This document shows, piece by piece, positions 12,139-23,990 of a stretch of DNA of 64,000 nt (position 1 is its first letter; the number at the start of each line of letters is the position of its first letter). The position numbers and the translations under genes were made by a program. This stretch comes from Silurus meridionalis (taxonomy: Eukaryota > Chordata > Actinopteri > Siluriformes > Siluridae), in contig NC_060887.1 of assembly GCF_014805685.1 (NCBI RefSeq), forward strand, positions 9,211,463 to 9,275,462, given 5' to 3'. The notes beneath the pieces are model-generated. The model was not told where the DNA came from. It worked only from the letters and a program-made list of their open reading frames with translations, and did not search any database.

Positions 12139-13489
12139 TACAAACCCGATTCCAAAAAAGTTGGGACACTGTACAAATTGTGTTTACCACTGTGTGCCAT
12201 CCCCTCTTCTTTTTATAACAGTCTGCAAATGTCTGGGGACTGAGGAGACAAGTTGCTTAAGTTTAGGAATGGAAATGTTGTCCTATTCTTGTCTAATACA
12301 GACTTTTAGTTGCTCAACTGTCTTTGGTCTTCTTTGTCACATCTTCCTCTTTATGATGCGCCAAATGTTTTCTATGGCTGAAAGATCTGGACTGCAGGCT
12401 GGCCATTTCAGTACCCGGATCCTTCGTCTACGCAACCATGATGTTGTAATTGATGCAGTATGTGGTCTGGCATTGTCATGTTGGAAAATGCAAGGTCTTC
12501 TCTGAAAGAGACGACGTCTGGATGAGAGCATATGTTGTTCTAGAACTTAGATATACCTTTCAGCATTGATGGTGCCTTTTCAGATGTGTAAGCTGCCCAT
12601 GCCGCATGCACTCATACAACCCCACACCATCAGAGATGCAGGTTGCTGAACTGAGCGCTGATAACAACTTGGGTTGTCCTTATCCTCTTTAATCCGGATG
12701 ACAAGGCGTCCCTGTTTTCCAAAAAGAACTTCAAATTTTGAAAATGAAAACACCTGCGTGTCTGGATCATGTTTAGATATGGCTTCTTTTTTGACCTATA
12801 GAGTTTTAGCCGGCAATGGCGAATGGCACTGTGGATGGTGTTCACCGACAATGTTTTCGGGAAGTATTCCTGAGCCCATGTTGTAATTTCCATTACAGTA
12901 GCATTCCTGTATGTGATGCAGTGTCGTCTAAGGGCTCGAAGATCACGGGCATCCAGTATGGTTTTCCTGCCTTGACCCTTATGCACAGAGATTGTTCCAG
13001 ATTCTCTAAATCTTGATATTATGCACTGTAGATGATAATAACTTCAAACTCTTTGCAATTTTTCTCTGAGAAACTCCTTTCTGATATTGCTTCACTATTT
13101 TTCGCTGCAGCATTGGGGGAATTGGTAATCCTCTGCCCATCTTGACTTCTGAGAGACACTGCCACTCTGAGAGGCTCTTTTTATACCCAGCCATGTTGCC
13201 AATTGACTAAATAAGTTGCAAAATGGTTCTCCAGCTGTTCCTTATATGTACATTTTACTTTTCCGGCCTCTTATTGCTACCTGCCCCAACTTTTTTGGAA
13301 TGTGTAGCTCTCATGAAATCCAAAATGAGCCAGTATTTGGCATGACATTTCAAAATGTCTTTTAACATTTGATATTTTATCTATATTCTATTGTAAATAC
13401 AATATAAGTTTTTGAGATTTGTCAATTATTGCATTCCTTTTTTATTCACAATTTGTACAGTGTTCCAACTTTTTTTGGAATCGGGTTTA
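12139..13489 (-). mobile_element. Tc1/mariner element, copy 2, defective, reversed
   Basis: Same family and ends as copy 1 (TA-CAAACCCGATTCC at the left, GGAATCGGGTTTA at the right). The transposase reads on the minus strand in pieces: 13194-13006 (VSQRKIAKSLKLLSSTVHN), 12986-12630 and 12531-12337 (HDNARPHTA ... DLSAIENIW, 34 residues between D and E). Frameshifts separate the pieces; SPIEN is changed to SAIEN. Confidence 0.92.
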
Positions 13490-14309
13490 TATACCAAACA
13501 GGCACTGGAATTTAACACCATTGCCAAATGGCTGCCTGAGTTTGCACACGAAAATGGCTTCATCCTGGAAGTCATCAGTAAGTTTGCCTGTTGTAATTAT
13601 GTAGGGTCTATGGACTTTTGCATACAGAATCCTGTTCGCTGATCACCTGTTTTATTTAATTTTGTTTGATTTTGATAACCCTGCCTTATGTTTTTTAATG
13701 TTTGCCTGTGATCTAATAAACACTAGTGACATATTACAGTAATACATAATAGATAAAAAATATATATAAAACTATTTATTCATTAATCCCCCACACACAC
13801 ACACGTATATTTATTTTAAAAAGTAGTTTTTTTAAAGATCAGTTATTAAAACAAAGAACATAAACCAGAATAGAAGTTTATTGAGGAAATAACTACATGC
13901 TTCGTTTTCATTCTCCTCATTATGAGTGTTCAAACAAACTTTTCCTATTTTTGACTTTGAATTTCTAACAAATAAAAGCAAACCAACTGTGTCACAGTTT
14001 AAGAAGAACAGGACTTTTGTGGAAATGGAATGCACTATATATAACCCTTAAGCACATATAATCACAGGGTGTACTAAATGTACCCTTACATTTGACTGTT
14101 TTTCAGTCTGGCTCTGATATATACTCAACTGTTAGCAAAATGCATAATATGCCTTTTAAACATTGTTGTTTTATAAGGAAACAATTAATGCCATGGTCTA
14201 ATACTCATAAACACGTGTAATTTTGTTTAAACTAGAAGATATTAATGAGTTTTAATTCATTGGCATTTGGTATGTTAAAAAATGGTCTGAACACAAAACT
14301 AATATTAGA
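13490..14309. other. Intergenic, nothing recognised
   Basis: AT-rich; a short CA run lies at 13791-13804. Confidence 0.4.
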
Positions 14310-14632
14310 AATTACAGCTGTCAAAATCAATCAAGTTAATAACATGCGATTTATGCAGCGAGCACCATTAACGATTTTTATGAAAAATATAAATAAATAT
14401 ACATGAAGCAACATTAAAACACAACACACATTTATACATGACATTTTTCCTTTACTCAGGTAGTATTAAAGAGTAAAAACAAATATTTAAAATGTTAAAA
14501 GTATGAATATAAGGTACATTTAGAACAGATAAAAATGTGCAATTAAGTTGTGATTAATCACAAGTTAACTCATGACAATCATGCGATTAATCATGATTGG
14601 ATATTTTGATTGATTGACAGCCCTATTAGAAA
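14310..14632. mobile_element. MITE-like element with AGCTGTCAA/TTGACAGC ends
   Basis: GCTGTCAAAATCAATCAA at the left end is matched in reverse by TTGATTGATTGACAGC at the right end near 14606-14622. There is no coding content. It looks like a roughly 310-bp non-autonomous DNA element; the superfamily is not certain. Confidence 0.6.
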
Positions 14633-15374
14633 TATATAATCATATGAATCAAGAGACACAAAATACACAATAACACTAATATTGGATGAAGCTTTACTGA
14701 TATTTAGATCAATAATGAGACTACACAGAATTCAAGCATCACAAAAAAATTAAGTTATTAACCCATCAAAACTGAACAGGAGCATCTGAACTGGATTTCT
14801 ACCGTAACTTTGTAAACACTTGGAATCTTATCTGATGGATTTATCCAGTTGGCTTGTTCAATGGATTGTTATAGTGTGTATGTGTATGTACTTGTGTGTG
14901 CATGTTGTGCCTTTGTCTTGTATATGCATGCTTCATGCAAGACCTTCTTGGACAATACACATCTTCAAAAGCAATTAGCACAGCAGGAAGGATTGCTGCT
15001 ATGACCTGCTTTACTGTTAATGTGTGTTATTCAGACATCATGCTTTTGTTTACCAGCCACGGTCTCTTAATGTAACAGCTCCATCTAAAGTTCATTTAAA
15101 GGAATTACAGTCACTTATACAGAATCCTGAATCAACTGTTTATTCCAAATGTTTTTGAAGGGTTTCAATTAAAAATCTTGAGTTTGTAAATACTACAATA
15201 ATTTGCATCAGTATCTAAACATTCACAACTGCAAAATGTTTAAAATAAATGATGATAGAAATAGTTGCATTGTTATAATTAGCTAAAAGCATATAATGTG
15301 TTTTTTGTAAGCTTCGGTTCGTAATTCTTTCTCTGTAGAAGTTGGAAATGAAGTGCAGGTGGTATTCGATTCGC
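14633..15374. other. Intergenic, nothing recognised
   Basis: No supported gene or named repeat. Confidence 0.4.
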
Positions 15375-15668
15375 TTAAATTAAATTCAATTTATATCATT
15401 TCAATTCAATTGAATTTAATTCAGTTCAAATCAATTCAATTCATTTCAGTCCAATTCCATTCTTTCAGTATAGCACTTTTAACAATAGACTTGGTGCAAA
15501 AAGCAGTTTGAAAGCATTAAATTGTTTCTAAATATAGTTGTCAGCATCATAAATTAATCTTTATTCGTTTATCAATAATAAGGGAGCCAGTGGCGACAGA
15601 GCAAAGTAAAATTATTTGAGATGGTGTGAGGAAGAAACCTTCAGGGGAACCATAGTTTCATCACTGTT
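15375..15668 (+). repeat. Diverged family B repeat
   Basis: The TTCAATTCAATT-type lead, TATAGCACTTTTAACAATAGAC, GGGAGCCAGTGGCGACAG and GAGGAAGAAACCTTCAGGGGAACC fall in the same order as in the copy at 22945. Confidence 0.7.
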
Positions 15669-16079
15669 ATAGTTATCAACTGTTTACTGATGGACAATGT
15701 TCATTGCACCTGTAGCAAAAGGTTTATAATAATTACAGTGCAACTCCATCTTCAAAGTTCATGAGTTTAACTCTCCACTGTAACCTCATGCATCTTTAGG
15801 CTGTTCATGTGTTTTTCAACAGCAGCAAGTGGTTTCCAGTTAAAGAGAACCCTGTCCAAAAGTAGGGCATCAAGATGAATCAGGCTGATTAGGAAAGATG
15901 AAAAGCGATAGTTACAATTGAAATAAAAACAAATGAAATGGCATGGATGCCAAAATCATTTTTAAACATAACCTTTTACATTTTTATATGAATTGTATCA
16001 TTCAGGGTTACCCAATTGCAAAAAGGATCACACTATCAAACAACTTTTTATGAATATGCATTTGTAAAGTTGACATACA
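15669..16079. other. Intergenic, nothing recognised
   Basis: No supported gene. Confidence 0.4.
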
Positions 16080-19000
16080 TACATACCCGGTTCCAAAAAA
16101 GTTGGGACACTGTACAAATTGTGAATAAAAAAGGAATGCAATCATTTTTTAAATCTCATAAACTTATATTTTATTCACAATAGATTATAGATAAAATAAC
16201 CCAGCCATTAGGGAGGCACAAGCCAGTGCACTCTTGGTGCCGGTCCCAAGCCCGGGTAAATGGGAAGGGCATCCAGCGTAAAACATGTGCCAAATCAAAT
16301 ATGCGGATTACAAAGGAGAATTTCATACCGGATCAGTCGAGGCCCGGGTTAACAACGACCGCCACAGGTATCGTTAGCCGACAGGGTACCGGTGGAAATT
16401 GGGCTACTGTTGGCCGAAGGAGGAGAAGGAGAGGAGGAAGACGTCTACAGAGACGGCAGGAAAAGGAGCAGTGCAGGAGAGTGGAGGTTCGGGTTGGTAC
16501 TTTAAATGTTGGTACTATGATGGGTAAAGGGAGAGAGATAGCTGATATGATGGAGAGGAGAAAGGTAGATATGCTGTGTGTTCAGGAGACCAAGTGGAAA
16601 GGGAGTAAGGCCAGGAACATTGGAGGTGGATTTAAACTGTTTTATCATGGTGTGGATGGGAAGAGAAATGGTGTAGGGGTGATTCTGAAGGAAGAGTACA
16701 GTAAGAGTGTAGTGGAGGTGAAGAGAGTTTCTGATAGGGTGATGATCGTGAAGGTGGAAGTTGAAGGATGATGATAAATGTCATCAGTGCCTATGCTCCA
16801 CAAGTTGGCTGTGAGATGGAGGAAAAGGAAAGATTCAGGAGTGAATTAGATGACGTGGTAGATGGTGTACCTAGGAAAGAACGATTGGTGATTGGGGCAG
16901 ACTTTAATGGGCATGTAGGTGAAGGAACAGAGGTGATGAGGAGGTGATGGGTAGGTATGGTTTTAAGGAGAGGAATGTGGAAGGGCAGATGGTGGTAGAT
17001 TTTGCTAAAAGGATGGAAATGGCAGTGGTGAACACGTATTTTAAGAAGAAGGAGGATCATAGGGTGACATATAGGACTGGAGGAAGGTGCACACAGGTGG
17101 ACTATGTGCTATGCAGGAGATGCAACCTGAAGGAGATTGGAGACTGTAAGGTGTTGGCGGGGACAGTGTAGCTAGACAGCATCGGATGGTGGTCTGTAGG
17201 ATGGTTTTGGAGGCGAAGAAGAAGAGGAGGAATGTAAGGATTGAAAGAAGAATAAGATGGTGGAAACTGAAGGAGGAAGAGTGTAGTGTGAGGTTCAGGG
17301 AAAAGGTCAGACAGGGGCTCGGTGGTGGTGAAGAGGTGCCGGATGATTGGGGAACTACTGCAGGAGTGATGAGGGAGGCAGCTAGAAAAGTACTTGGTGT
17401 GACATCTGGAAATAGAAAGCAAGACAAGGAGACGTGGTGGAATGAGGAAGTGCAGGAGAGCATTAGGGGAAAGAGGTTGGCAAAACAGAAGTGGGATCGA
17501 CAGAGTGATGAGAAAAGTAGGCAGGAGTACAAGGAGATGCGGCAGCAGGTAAAAGGGATGTGGCGAAAGCCAAGGAAAAGGCATATGTGGAGCTGTATAA
17601 GAGGTTGGACACTAAGGAAGGAGAAAAGGAGTTATACCGATTGGCCAGGCAGAGGGACCGAGCTGGGAAGGATGTACTGCAAGTTAGAGCAATAAAGGAT
17701 GGAGAGGAAATGTGTTGACTAGTGAGGAGAGTGTGTTGAGAAGGTGGAGGAGTATTTTGAGCAGCTGATGAATGAGGAAAATCACAGAGAGAAGGTTGGA
17801 GGATGTGGAGTTGGTGAAGCAGGATGTAGATAGGATTAGTAAGGAGGAAGTGAGAGCAGCGATTAAGAGGATGAAGAATGGAAAGTCGGTTGGACCAGAT
17901 GACATACCGGTAGAGGCGTGGAGATGTTTAGAAGAGATGTCAGTGGAGTTTTTAACCAGATTGTTTAACAGGATTCTGGAAGGGGAGAGGATGCTGGTTC
18001 AGAGTGAAGGTTGGACTGCATCAAGGATCGGCCCTGAGCCCTTTCCAGTTTGCAGTGGTGATGGACAGGTTGACGGACGAGGTCAGACAGGAGTCTCCCT
18101 GGACTATGATGTTTGCAGATGATATTGTGATTTGTGGTGAGAGTAGAGAGCAGGTTGAGAAGAGCCTGGAGAGGTGGAGATATGCGCTGGAGAGAAGGGG
18201 AATGAAAGTCAGTGGAGTAAGACAGAGTACATGTGTGTGAATGAGAGGGAGGGCAGTGGAGTGATGCGGTTGCAGGGAGAAGAGGTGGAGAAGGTGGAGG
18301 AGTTCAGGTACCTGGGTTTAACAGTGCAAAGTAATGGAGAGTGTGTTAGAGAAGTAAAGAAAAGAGTGCAGGCAGGGTGGAGTGGGTGGAGAAGAGTGAC
18401 AGGAGTGATTTGTGATAGTAGGGTATCTGCAAGAATGAAAGGAAAGTTTATAGGACTGTGGTGAGACCTGCGATGTTGTATGGATTAGAGACAGTGGCAT
18501 TGAGTAAAATGCAGGAGGCAGAGCTGTAGGTAGCAGAGCTGAAGATGTTAAGGTTTTCATTGGGAGTGAAGAGGATGGACAAGATTGGAAATGAGTTTAT
18601 TAGAGGGACAGCACATGTAGGATGTTTTGGTGACAAGGTGAGGGAGGCGAGATTGAGATGGTTTGGACATGTGCAGAGAAGGGACATGAATTATATTGGT
18701 AGAAGAATGCTGAAGATGGAGCCACCAGGTAGGAGGAAAAGAGGAAGGCCAAGGAGAAGGTTCATGGATGTGGTGAGGGAAGACATGCAGGTAGTTGGTG
18801 TGAAAGAGGCAGATGTAGAGGACAGGGTGGTATGGAGACGGATGATCCGCTGTGGCGACCCCTAATGGGAGCAGCCAAAAGAAGAAGAAGAAGAAGATTA
18901 TAGATAAAATATCAAATGTTGAAAGTGAGACATTTTGAAATGCCATGCCAAATATTGGCTCATTTTGGATCTCATGAGAGCTACACTTTCCAAAAAAGTT

Positions 19001-20115
19001 GGGACAAGTAGCAATAAGAGGCCGGAAAAGTTGAATATACACATAAGGAACAGCTGGAGGACAAATTTGCAACTTATTTGGTCAATTAGCAACATGATTG
19101 GGTATAAAAAGAGCCTCTCAGAGTGGCAGTGTCTCTCAGAAGTCAAGATGGTAAGGAGATCACCAATTCCCCCAATGCTGCGGCGAAAAATAGTGGAGCA
19201 ATATCAGAAAGGAGTTTCTCAGAGAAAAATTGCAAAGAGTTTGAAGTTATTATCATCTACAGTGCATAATATCATCCAAAGATTTAGAAAATCTGGAACA
19301 ATCTCTGTGCATAAGGGTCAAGGCTGGAAAACCATACTGGATGCCCGTGATCTTCGGGCCCTTAGACGGCACTGCATCACATACAGGAATGCTACTGTAA
19401 TTGAAATCACAACATGGGTTCAGGAATACTTCCAAAAAACATTGTCGGTGAACACCATCCACCGTGCCATTCGCCGATGCCGGCTAAAACTCTATAGGTC
19501 AAAACAGAAGCCATCTAAACATGATCCAGACGCGCAGGCGTTTTATCTGGGCTGAGGCTCATTTAAAATGGACTGTGGCAAAGTGGAAAACTGTTCTGTG
19601 GTAAAAAGTGGAAAAAGTTATTTTTGGAAAACTGGGACGCCATGTCATCCGGACTAAAGAGGATCAGGACAACCCAAGTTGTTATCAGTGCTCAGTTCAG
19701 AAGCCTGCGTCTCTCTTGGTATAGGGTTGCATGAGTGCGTGTGGCATGGGCAGCTTAAACATCTGAAAAGGCACCATCAATGCTGAAAGGTATATCCAAG
19801 TTCTAGAACAACATATGCTCTCATCCAGGCGCTGTCTCTTTTAGGGAAGACCATGCACTTGAGCAACTTGTCTCCTCAGTCCCCAGACGTTTGCAGACTG
19901 CTATAAAAAGATTTTTTGAGATGTGTTAATGCCATGAAATTTTAAATCAACTTATTTTTCCCCTAAAATGATGCATTTTCTCAGTTTAAACATTTGATAT
20001 GTCATCTATGTTGTATTCTGAATAATATATTGAAATTTGAAACTTCCACATCATTGCATTCTGTTTTTATTCACAATTTGTTCAGTGTCCCAACTTTATT
20101 GGAATAGGGTTTGTA
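16080..20115 (+). mobile_element. Tc1/mariner element, copy 3, split by an RTE insertion
   Basis: The left end (TA-CATACCCGGTTCC) is at 16080 and the right end (GGAATAGGGTTTGTA) at 20115. The element is interrupted at 16199-18895. The N-terminal half of the transposase is the best preserved of the three copies: 18935-19555, with VSQRKIAKSLKLLSSTVHN and the following DNA-binding region open for about 200 codons. The catalytic DDE core (HDNARPHTA to IENIW) has been deleted near 19857, so it cannot transpose itself. Confidence 0.9.
16199..18895 (+). mobile_element. RTE-like non-LTR retrotransposon, internally deleted
   Basis: A leader (AACCCAGCCATTAGGG) is followed by an APE endonuclease region (VGTLNVGTM, CVQETKWKG with the catalytic E, then GADFNGHVG and TYRTGGRCTQVDYVL in shifted frames). 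Next come remains of reverse transcriptase (KNGKSVGPDDIPVEAW; GLHQGSALSP; FADDIVICGES) and the C-terminal [11 protein letters not shown] ... [11 protein letters not shown] block. It ends in a (GAA)n tail. The fingers/palm part between PVEAW and LHQGS is deleted near 18000, and there are at least three frameshifts or stops. A 16-bp target duplication (GATTATAGATAAAATA) flanks it at 16183-16198 and 18896-18911. Confidence 0.92.
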
Positions 20116-20179
20116 TTTATATTATGAATATCAATATCAGTTTGTCTTGAAAACGAATCTGTAAACGAGTTGGGTGGAT

Positions 20180-20300
20180 GATCAGAATCAGAATCAGAAT
20201 ACTTTATTGATCCCACAGGGAAACTGTCAGCTTGCAGTTGCTCAAAGTACAAATAAAATAAAGTAAAATATATATAGTGTTCATTTGATGGTACTAGAAT
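20180..20300. repeat. Interspersed repeat (AGAATCAGAATACTTTATTGATCC type)
   Basis: CAGAATCAGAATCAGAATAC then TTTATTGATCCCACAGGG is a widespread fish repeat motif. The downstream extent is unclear. Confidence 0.6.
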
Positions 20301-20519
20301 TCAACCAGAAGAGAGTGCTGCATACAAGACAGTAGTACACTGAAGTGCTCAATAATTTGAGATGAAGAAACTTTTAAGGTCAGCAGATCTTATTGAGTGA
20401 TAAATAAGTGGAAAATATTTATTGTCAGTGCTTAGCTCTCTATTTATTGCAGATGTTTTGATAAACAGTCCACAATTTGTTTGTGAAACAACAATTTAAT
20501 AATGGTTACAACAAAAATT
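20301..20519. other. Intergenic, nothing recognised
   Basis: No supported gene. Confidence 0.4.
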
Positions 20520-20800
20520 ATTCAGCACTGGTTTAAGGAACATAACAAAGAGTCCCTCAGATCTCAAATCAATTGAGCATATGTGGGAAGTACTGGACCA
20601 GTCCATGCAGACCCCAACTCACAATTCAGAAGACCTTAAGTACCTGCAGCTAAGATTTTTAAACCAGATACCACAGAACACCTTTAAAAGTCTTACATTG
20701 GCCGAACCTTGATGGGTCAGACCAGTTTTGGAGGCACAAGGGTGACCTACACTATATTAGGTGGGTGGTTTGAATGCACATCCTGTTTAATGTCCATCTC
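20520..20800 (+). mobile_element. Tc1-like transposase C-terminal relic
   Basis: The plus strand reads like the end of a DD34E transposase: IEHMWEVLDQ, then NSEDLKYL, NQIPQNTF, and a GDLHYIRWVV-type end followed by GGTGGTTTGAATG. It is decayed, with stops. Confidence 0.55.
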
Positions 20801-21700
20801 ATACCAGATTTAGTTTCTCTTTTGTGTCACACTGGCAGTTCACAAGAAATATTCATAATGTGAAGGCAGACCAGGAAGCACACCATGATAATGAATTAGA
20901 TGCTACCTTTAGAAGGGGTGAGTGAAGGTTATTTATACTGGAACTGTACCACAATTCCTGTGAATGTGAATTCTGCCAGGCTTTAAAACCACCTTAAACA
21001 ACCTCTGAACAGGCTTTCAAAAGAGTTAGATATGTGACTGCAGGTTTTTTTTTCACCTTTAGGCACAAGAGCACCAATGTGGTCAAACACCATATAATAT
21101 CAGGCAATTATTATATTGTGACTTACACCCTCCTATACTATTTCACATTTTATAGTGTTACAAACTGGACCTTAATTTTACTTAATCTGTATTATTTGTC
21201 ATGACTTATCACAGAATGGTTAAGTTCTTGAATTCGATTTGTGTATGTATGTATACAGTATATATTAATATAGTTTAGACAACAGTTTTTAGTGTAACAT
21301 ACATATGCAAACTGCATTTTTTCTGACACAAAGGACACTGTTACCAGCTGTATGATATAAATATGAGTATAGTCCACATGGGTCATTTTTTTATTTAAAA
21401 AAAAAGGACCAATGGAAAAAACAGTACCTTCTGACGCAAACATTAGACTGAAATGAGACTGGAAGGGTGGGATAGAGAACATAACATTACTCAAAGGATT
21501 ACAGTACAAACGTCAGAATCCACCTACAATAAATGGACGGATGTTTTCTTTTTGAATAATTGAGTAGTGAATGTGGTGGACTGAAAGCACATTGAAAAAC
21601 TAAAAACACAATTCAAAAATACACAGAAAAACTGAAAACACAAGAGCAAAATCAAAACACTTCATGGGCTTTCAATCGAAAAGATCAGAGTAAACACACA
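20801..21700. other. Intergenic, nothing recognised
   Basis: No supported gene. Confidence 0.4.
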
Positions 21701-21701
21701 C

Positions 21702-21976
21702 AGACAGATTGACTAAACTAAAAACTTTCTTTCGGCTTCTCCCATTAGGGGTCACCACAGCGGACCATCCGCATGTTTGATTTGGCACGTTTTTACGCTG
21801 GATGCCCTTCCTAACGCAACCCTCCCCGTTTATCCGGTCTTGGGACCGGCACTAAGGCTTGTGCAACCCTAATGGCTGGGGATGGTTCCCTGACCGGGGA
21901 TCGAACTCGGGCCGCAGCAGTGAGAGCATCGCATCCTAACCTCTAGACCACCAGGAAAAAAGACAGATTGACTAAA
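21702..21976 (-). mobile_element. tRNA-Glu-derived SINE with RTE body and tail, 16-bp target duplication
   Basis: On the minus strand the head (about 21955-21885) is tRNA-Glu-like: CCTGGTGGTCTAGAGGTTAG (A box), a CTCTCAC anticodon-loop region, and GAGTTCGATCCCCGGTCAGG (B box). The body is the RTE leader (CCCAGCCATTAGGGTTGCAC ... GGAAGGGCATCCAGCGT). The tail is the RTE 3' end (GACCCCTAATGGGAGAAGCC, then GAAAGAAAG). AGACAGATTGACTAAA is repeated exactly on both sides (21702-21717 and 21961-21976). The layout implies mobilisation by the RTE family seen at 16199. Confidence 0.92.
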
Positions 21977-21983
21977 ACAAATA

Positions 21984-22020
21984 TTAATAATAATAATAAT
22001 TATTATTATAATTATAATAT
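21984..22020. repeat. AT trinucleotide repeat
   Basis: AAT units changing to ATT units, partly self-complementary. Confidence 0.8.
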
Positions 22021-22374
22021 TAGTAACCTCAACTGTAATAATATAACACAACGTTATAAATACAACAAATTAAACGATACGACCGGCATAAAAACTGGTA
22101 TTTCTAAATATAATAATAATCCACTGCGTTGTTGTTTGTTGATTTTGCTTGCTTGGGGGTTTGAATTTAGCGGTAATGTATTATGTGTCTGGAGCAGACC
22201 CTTTAAGAAGGTAGTGGATGGAGGTAAGACATGTGACCAAAGCATCATGACATGCATCAAGAGTGAGTCATATACAGATGTGGTGAAGAGAATCCGGTAA
22301 TTTTCCAAAATAAAAGATCATTCAGATTCAGATAATAAATAAAACGGAAATAATGAAACTTATGTATTCTTTCT

Positions 22375-22436
22375 GTGCGGCCCGGTACCAATTGACCCAC
22401 GGACCGGCACCGATGTTTGGGGACCACTGATATAGA
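22375..22436. mobile_element. hAT-type terminal fragment
   Basis: The minus strand reads CAGTGGTCCCCAAACATCGG followed by GTGCCGGTCCGTGGGTCAAT, a familiar hAT end. The other end was not found. Confidence 0.5.
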
Positions 22437-22529
22437 GAACATGTCTAAAGAAACCGCATTATTAACCAAGCACCTACTTCTGGAAAACTGTCAATCAAAC
22501 TTGCTTTAAAAATAATTTGATTTGACAGT

Positions 22530-23990
22530 AACCCGGTAACTTAGAGAGATACTTAGAGAAACCACGGCCAAGAGTATTTCTGCTAGAGAGATGCACAGAT
22601 CCCCTTCAGGAATTCGAGCTGCATCAGAAACGCTTTGGGAACGCCTCTGCATTGTCCACATTTTGAATCATGTGTATAATCAGTCCAATGGAAAGTGTGG
22701 TGTCACTGGCAGGGTGATGTCACGACCAGGGAGCTTAAAAGCAGTCTCTGCCAGATGTGTCTCACTGGGTTTTGCGCACTGTAGACAGAGGCTTTGCGAT
22801 TCAGTTTAGGTGTCGCCCGCCCCGGTTCAACAGAACAATGGAACAGGAAGTGAACACTTTTTTGAGGAATGTGGCCATCGAGGTGGTCCCTCCATCAGAC
22901 AGAGAGGCCAGGTTCTACAGCCGGTACTTCCTAGTTCCAAAGAAGTCAAGTCAAGTCAAGTTTTTTTCTATAGCGCTTTTCACAACAGACATTGTTTTAA
23001 AGCAGCTTTACAGAAATCAACAGTCAAGGTAAATGGTGTGCAGCCATGGCGACTGTGGCAAGGAAAAACTCCCTTAGATGTAATGAGGAAGAAACCTTGA
23101 GAGGAACCCATCCTCATTTGGGTGACATCAAGAGTTTGATCATAAATCTTTCAACATAAAGAACACTCTAGAGTGAGGATGGGGGCTGCGTCCCACTCAC
23201 ATTGTCCTCTCTGGATGTCCCTCGCTCACTCAGCTCCTCTCGGACTGGATGCTATGGTGCAGGCCTTCTCCTTCTGGTAGCCTGGTAAACCTTCTCTAAC
23301 ACCGTCCCCAAAAGATTCCTCTCAGGCGGGATCTTCTGTCTCAGGCAGAGGGCGCTTTGCTTTGGAGGCTGTGGCCGTGTAGCCGCTGGTCTCTCAGTCA
23401 AAGTGGTAGAGACCATTCTTTAATCCAGAGCTCCCTCCATGAGGAGGTCGTATGCCACAAAGTGGCACCTGTTTACTATATGGTGAACATACTTATCACA
23501 TATATCACAACATAGATCCAGTTAACTGTCCGGTTGGCCCAGTGCTGGAATGTCTTCAGGAACAGTTCGCCAAAGGGTTATCTCTTTCCACCCTAAAAGT
23601 TCAGGTGTCCGCTATTGTGGCTTATCATGCTCCACTTGCTGAGCAGTCTCTAGTGATAAACCTGCTGGTGACACATTTCCTCCACGGTACCAGCCTCAGG
23701 TGCGACCCAGAGTGCCTTCGTTGGATCTGGCAATAGTTCTGGATGCCCAGTCAAAGCTTCCCTTTAAGTCCTTGGCTGAGGTGTGCCACATTCCCTGCAT
23801 CCCATCTCCACTGCATGCGTTTTTATAACTTCCTGGTCATGACATCATCCCACCTGTGAAGTCGCGCTTTTCCGTTGGACTGATTATACGTGTGGTTCAG
23901 AGCATGGTCAGGCAGAGGCGTTCCCAAAGCATTCTTGATGCAGTGTTTCATTCCCTTGGGGAACCAGGGCTAAATACGTAACCTAGAGAC
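22530..23990 (+). mobile_element. DIRS-like retrotransposon remnant with inverted termini
   Basis: The terminal block 22611-22734 (GCTTTGGGAACGCCTCTGC, TATAATCAGTCCAATGGAAA, TGATGTCACGACCAGG) recurs in reverse complement at 23832-23935. Inverted terminal repeats are a DIRS hallmark. Between them are a reverse-transcriptase N-terminal piece (22757-22940: WVLRTVDRGFAIQF, PPSDREARFYSRY, FLVPKK) and a tyrosine-recombinase-like piece (23565-23736: LSLSTLKVQVSAIVAYHAPL, VTHFLHGTSL). Most of the RT and RNase H is missing, and a family B repeat is inserted right after FLVPKK. Confidence 0.82.
22945..23165 (+). repeat. Family B repeat (AGTCAAGTCAAG ... TATAGCGCTTTT), best copy
   Basis: It starts with AAGTCAAGTCAAGTCAAGTT and continues with TATAGCGCTTTTCACAACAG, AAAGCAGCTTTACAGAAAT, CAGCCATGGCGACTGTGGC, GGAAGAAACCTTGAGAGGAA and CATCCTCATTTGGGTGACAT. 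The same ordered landmarks recur at 15375, 31935 (reversed), 38040 (reversed), 49650 and 59250 (reversed). No coding capacity. It sits inside the DIRS-like element, so it is younger. Confidence 0.85.
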
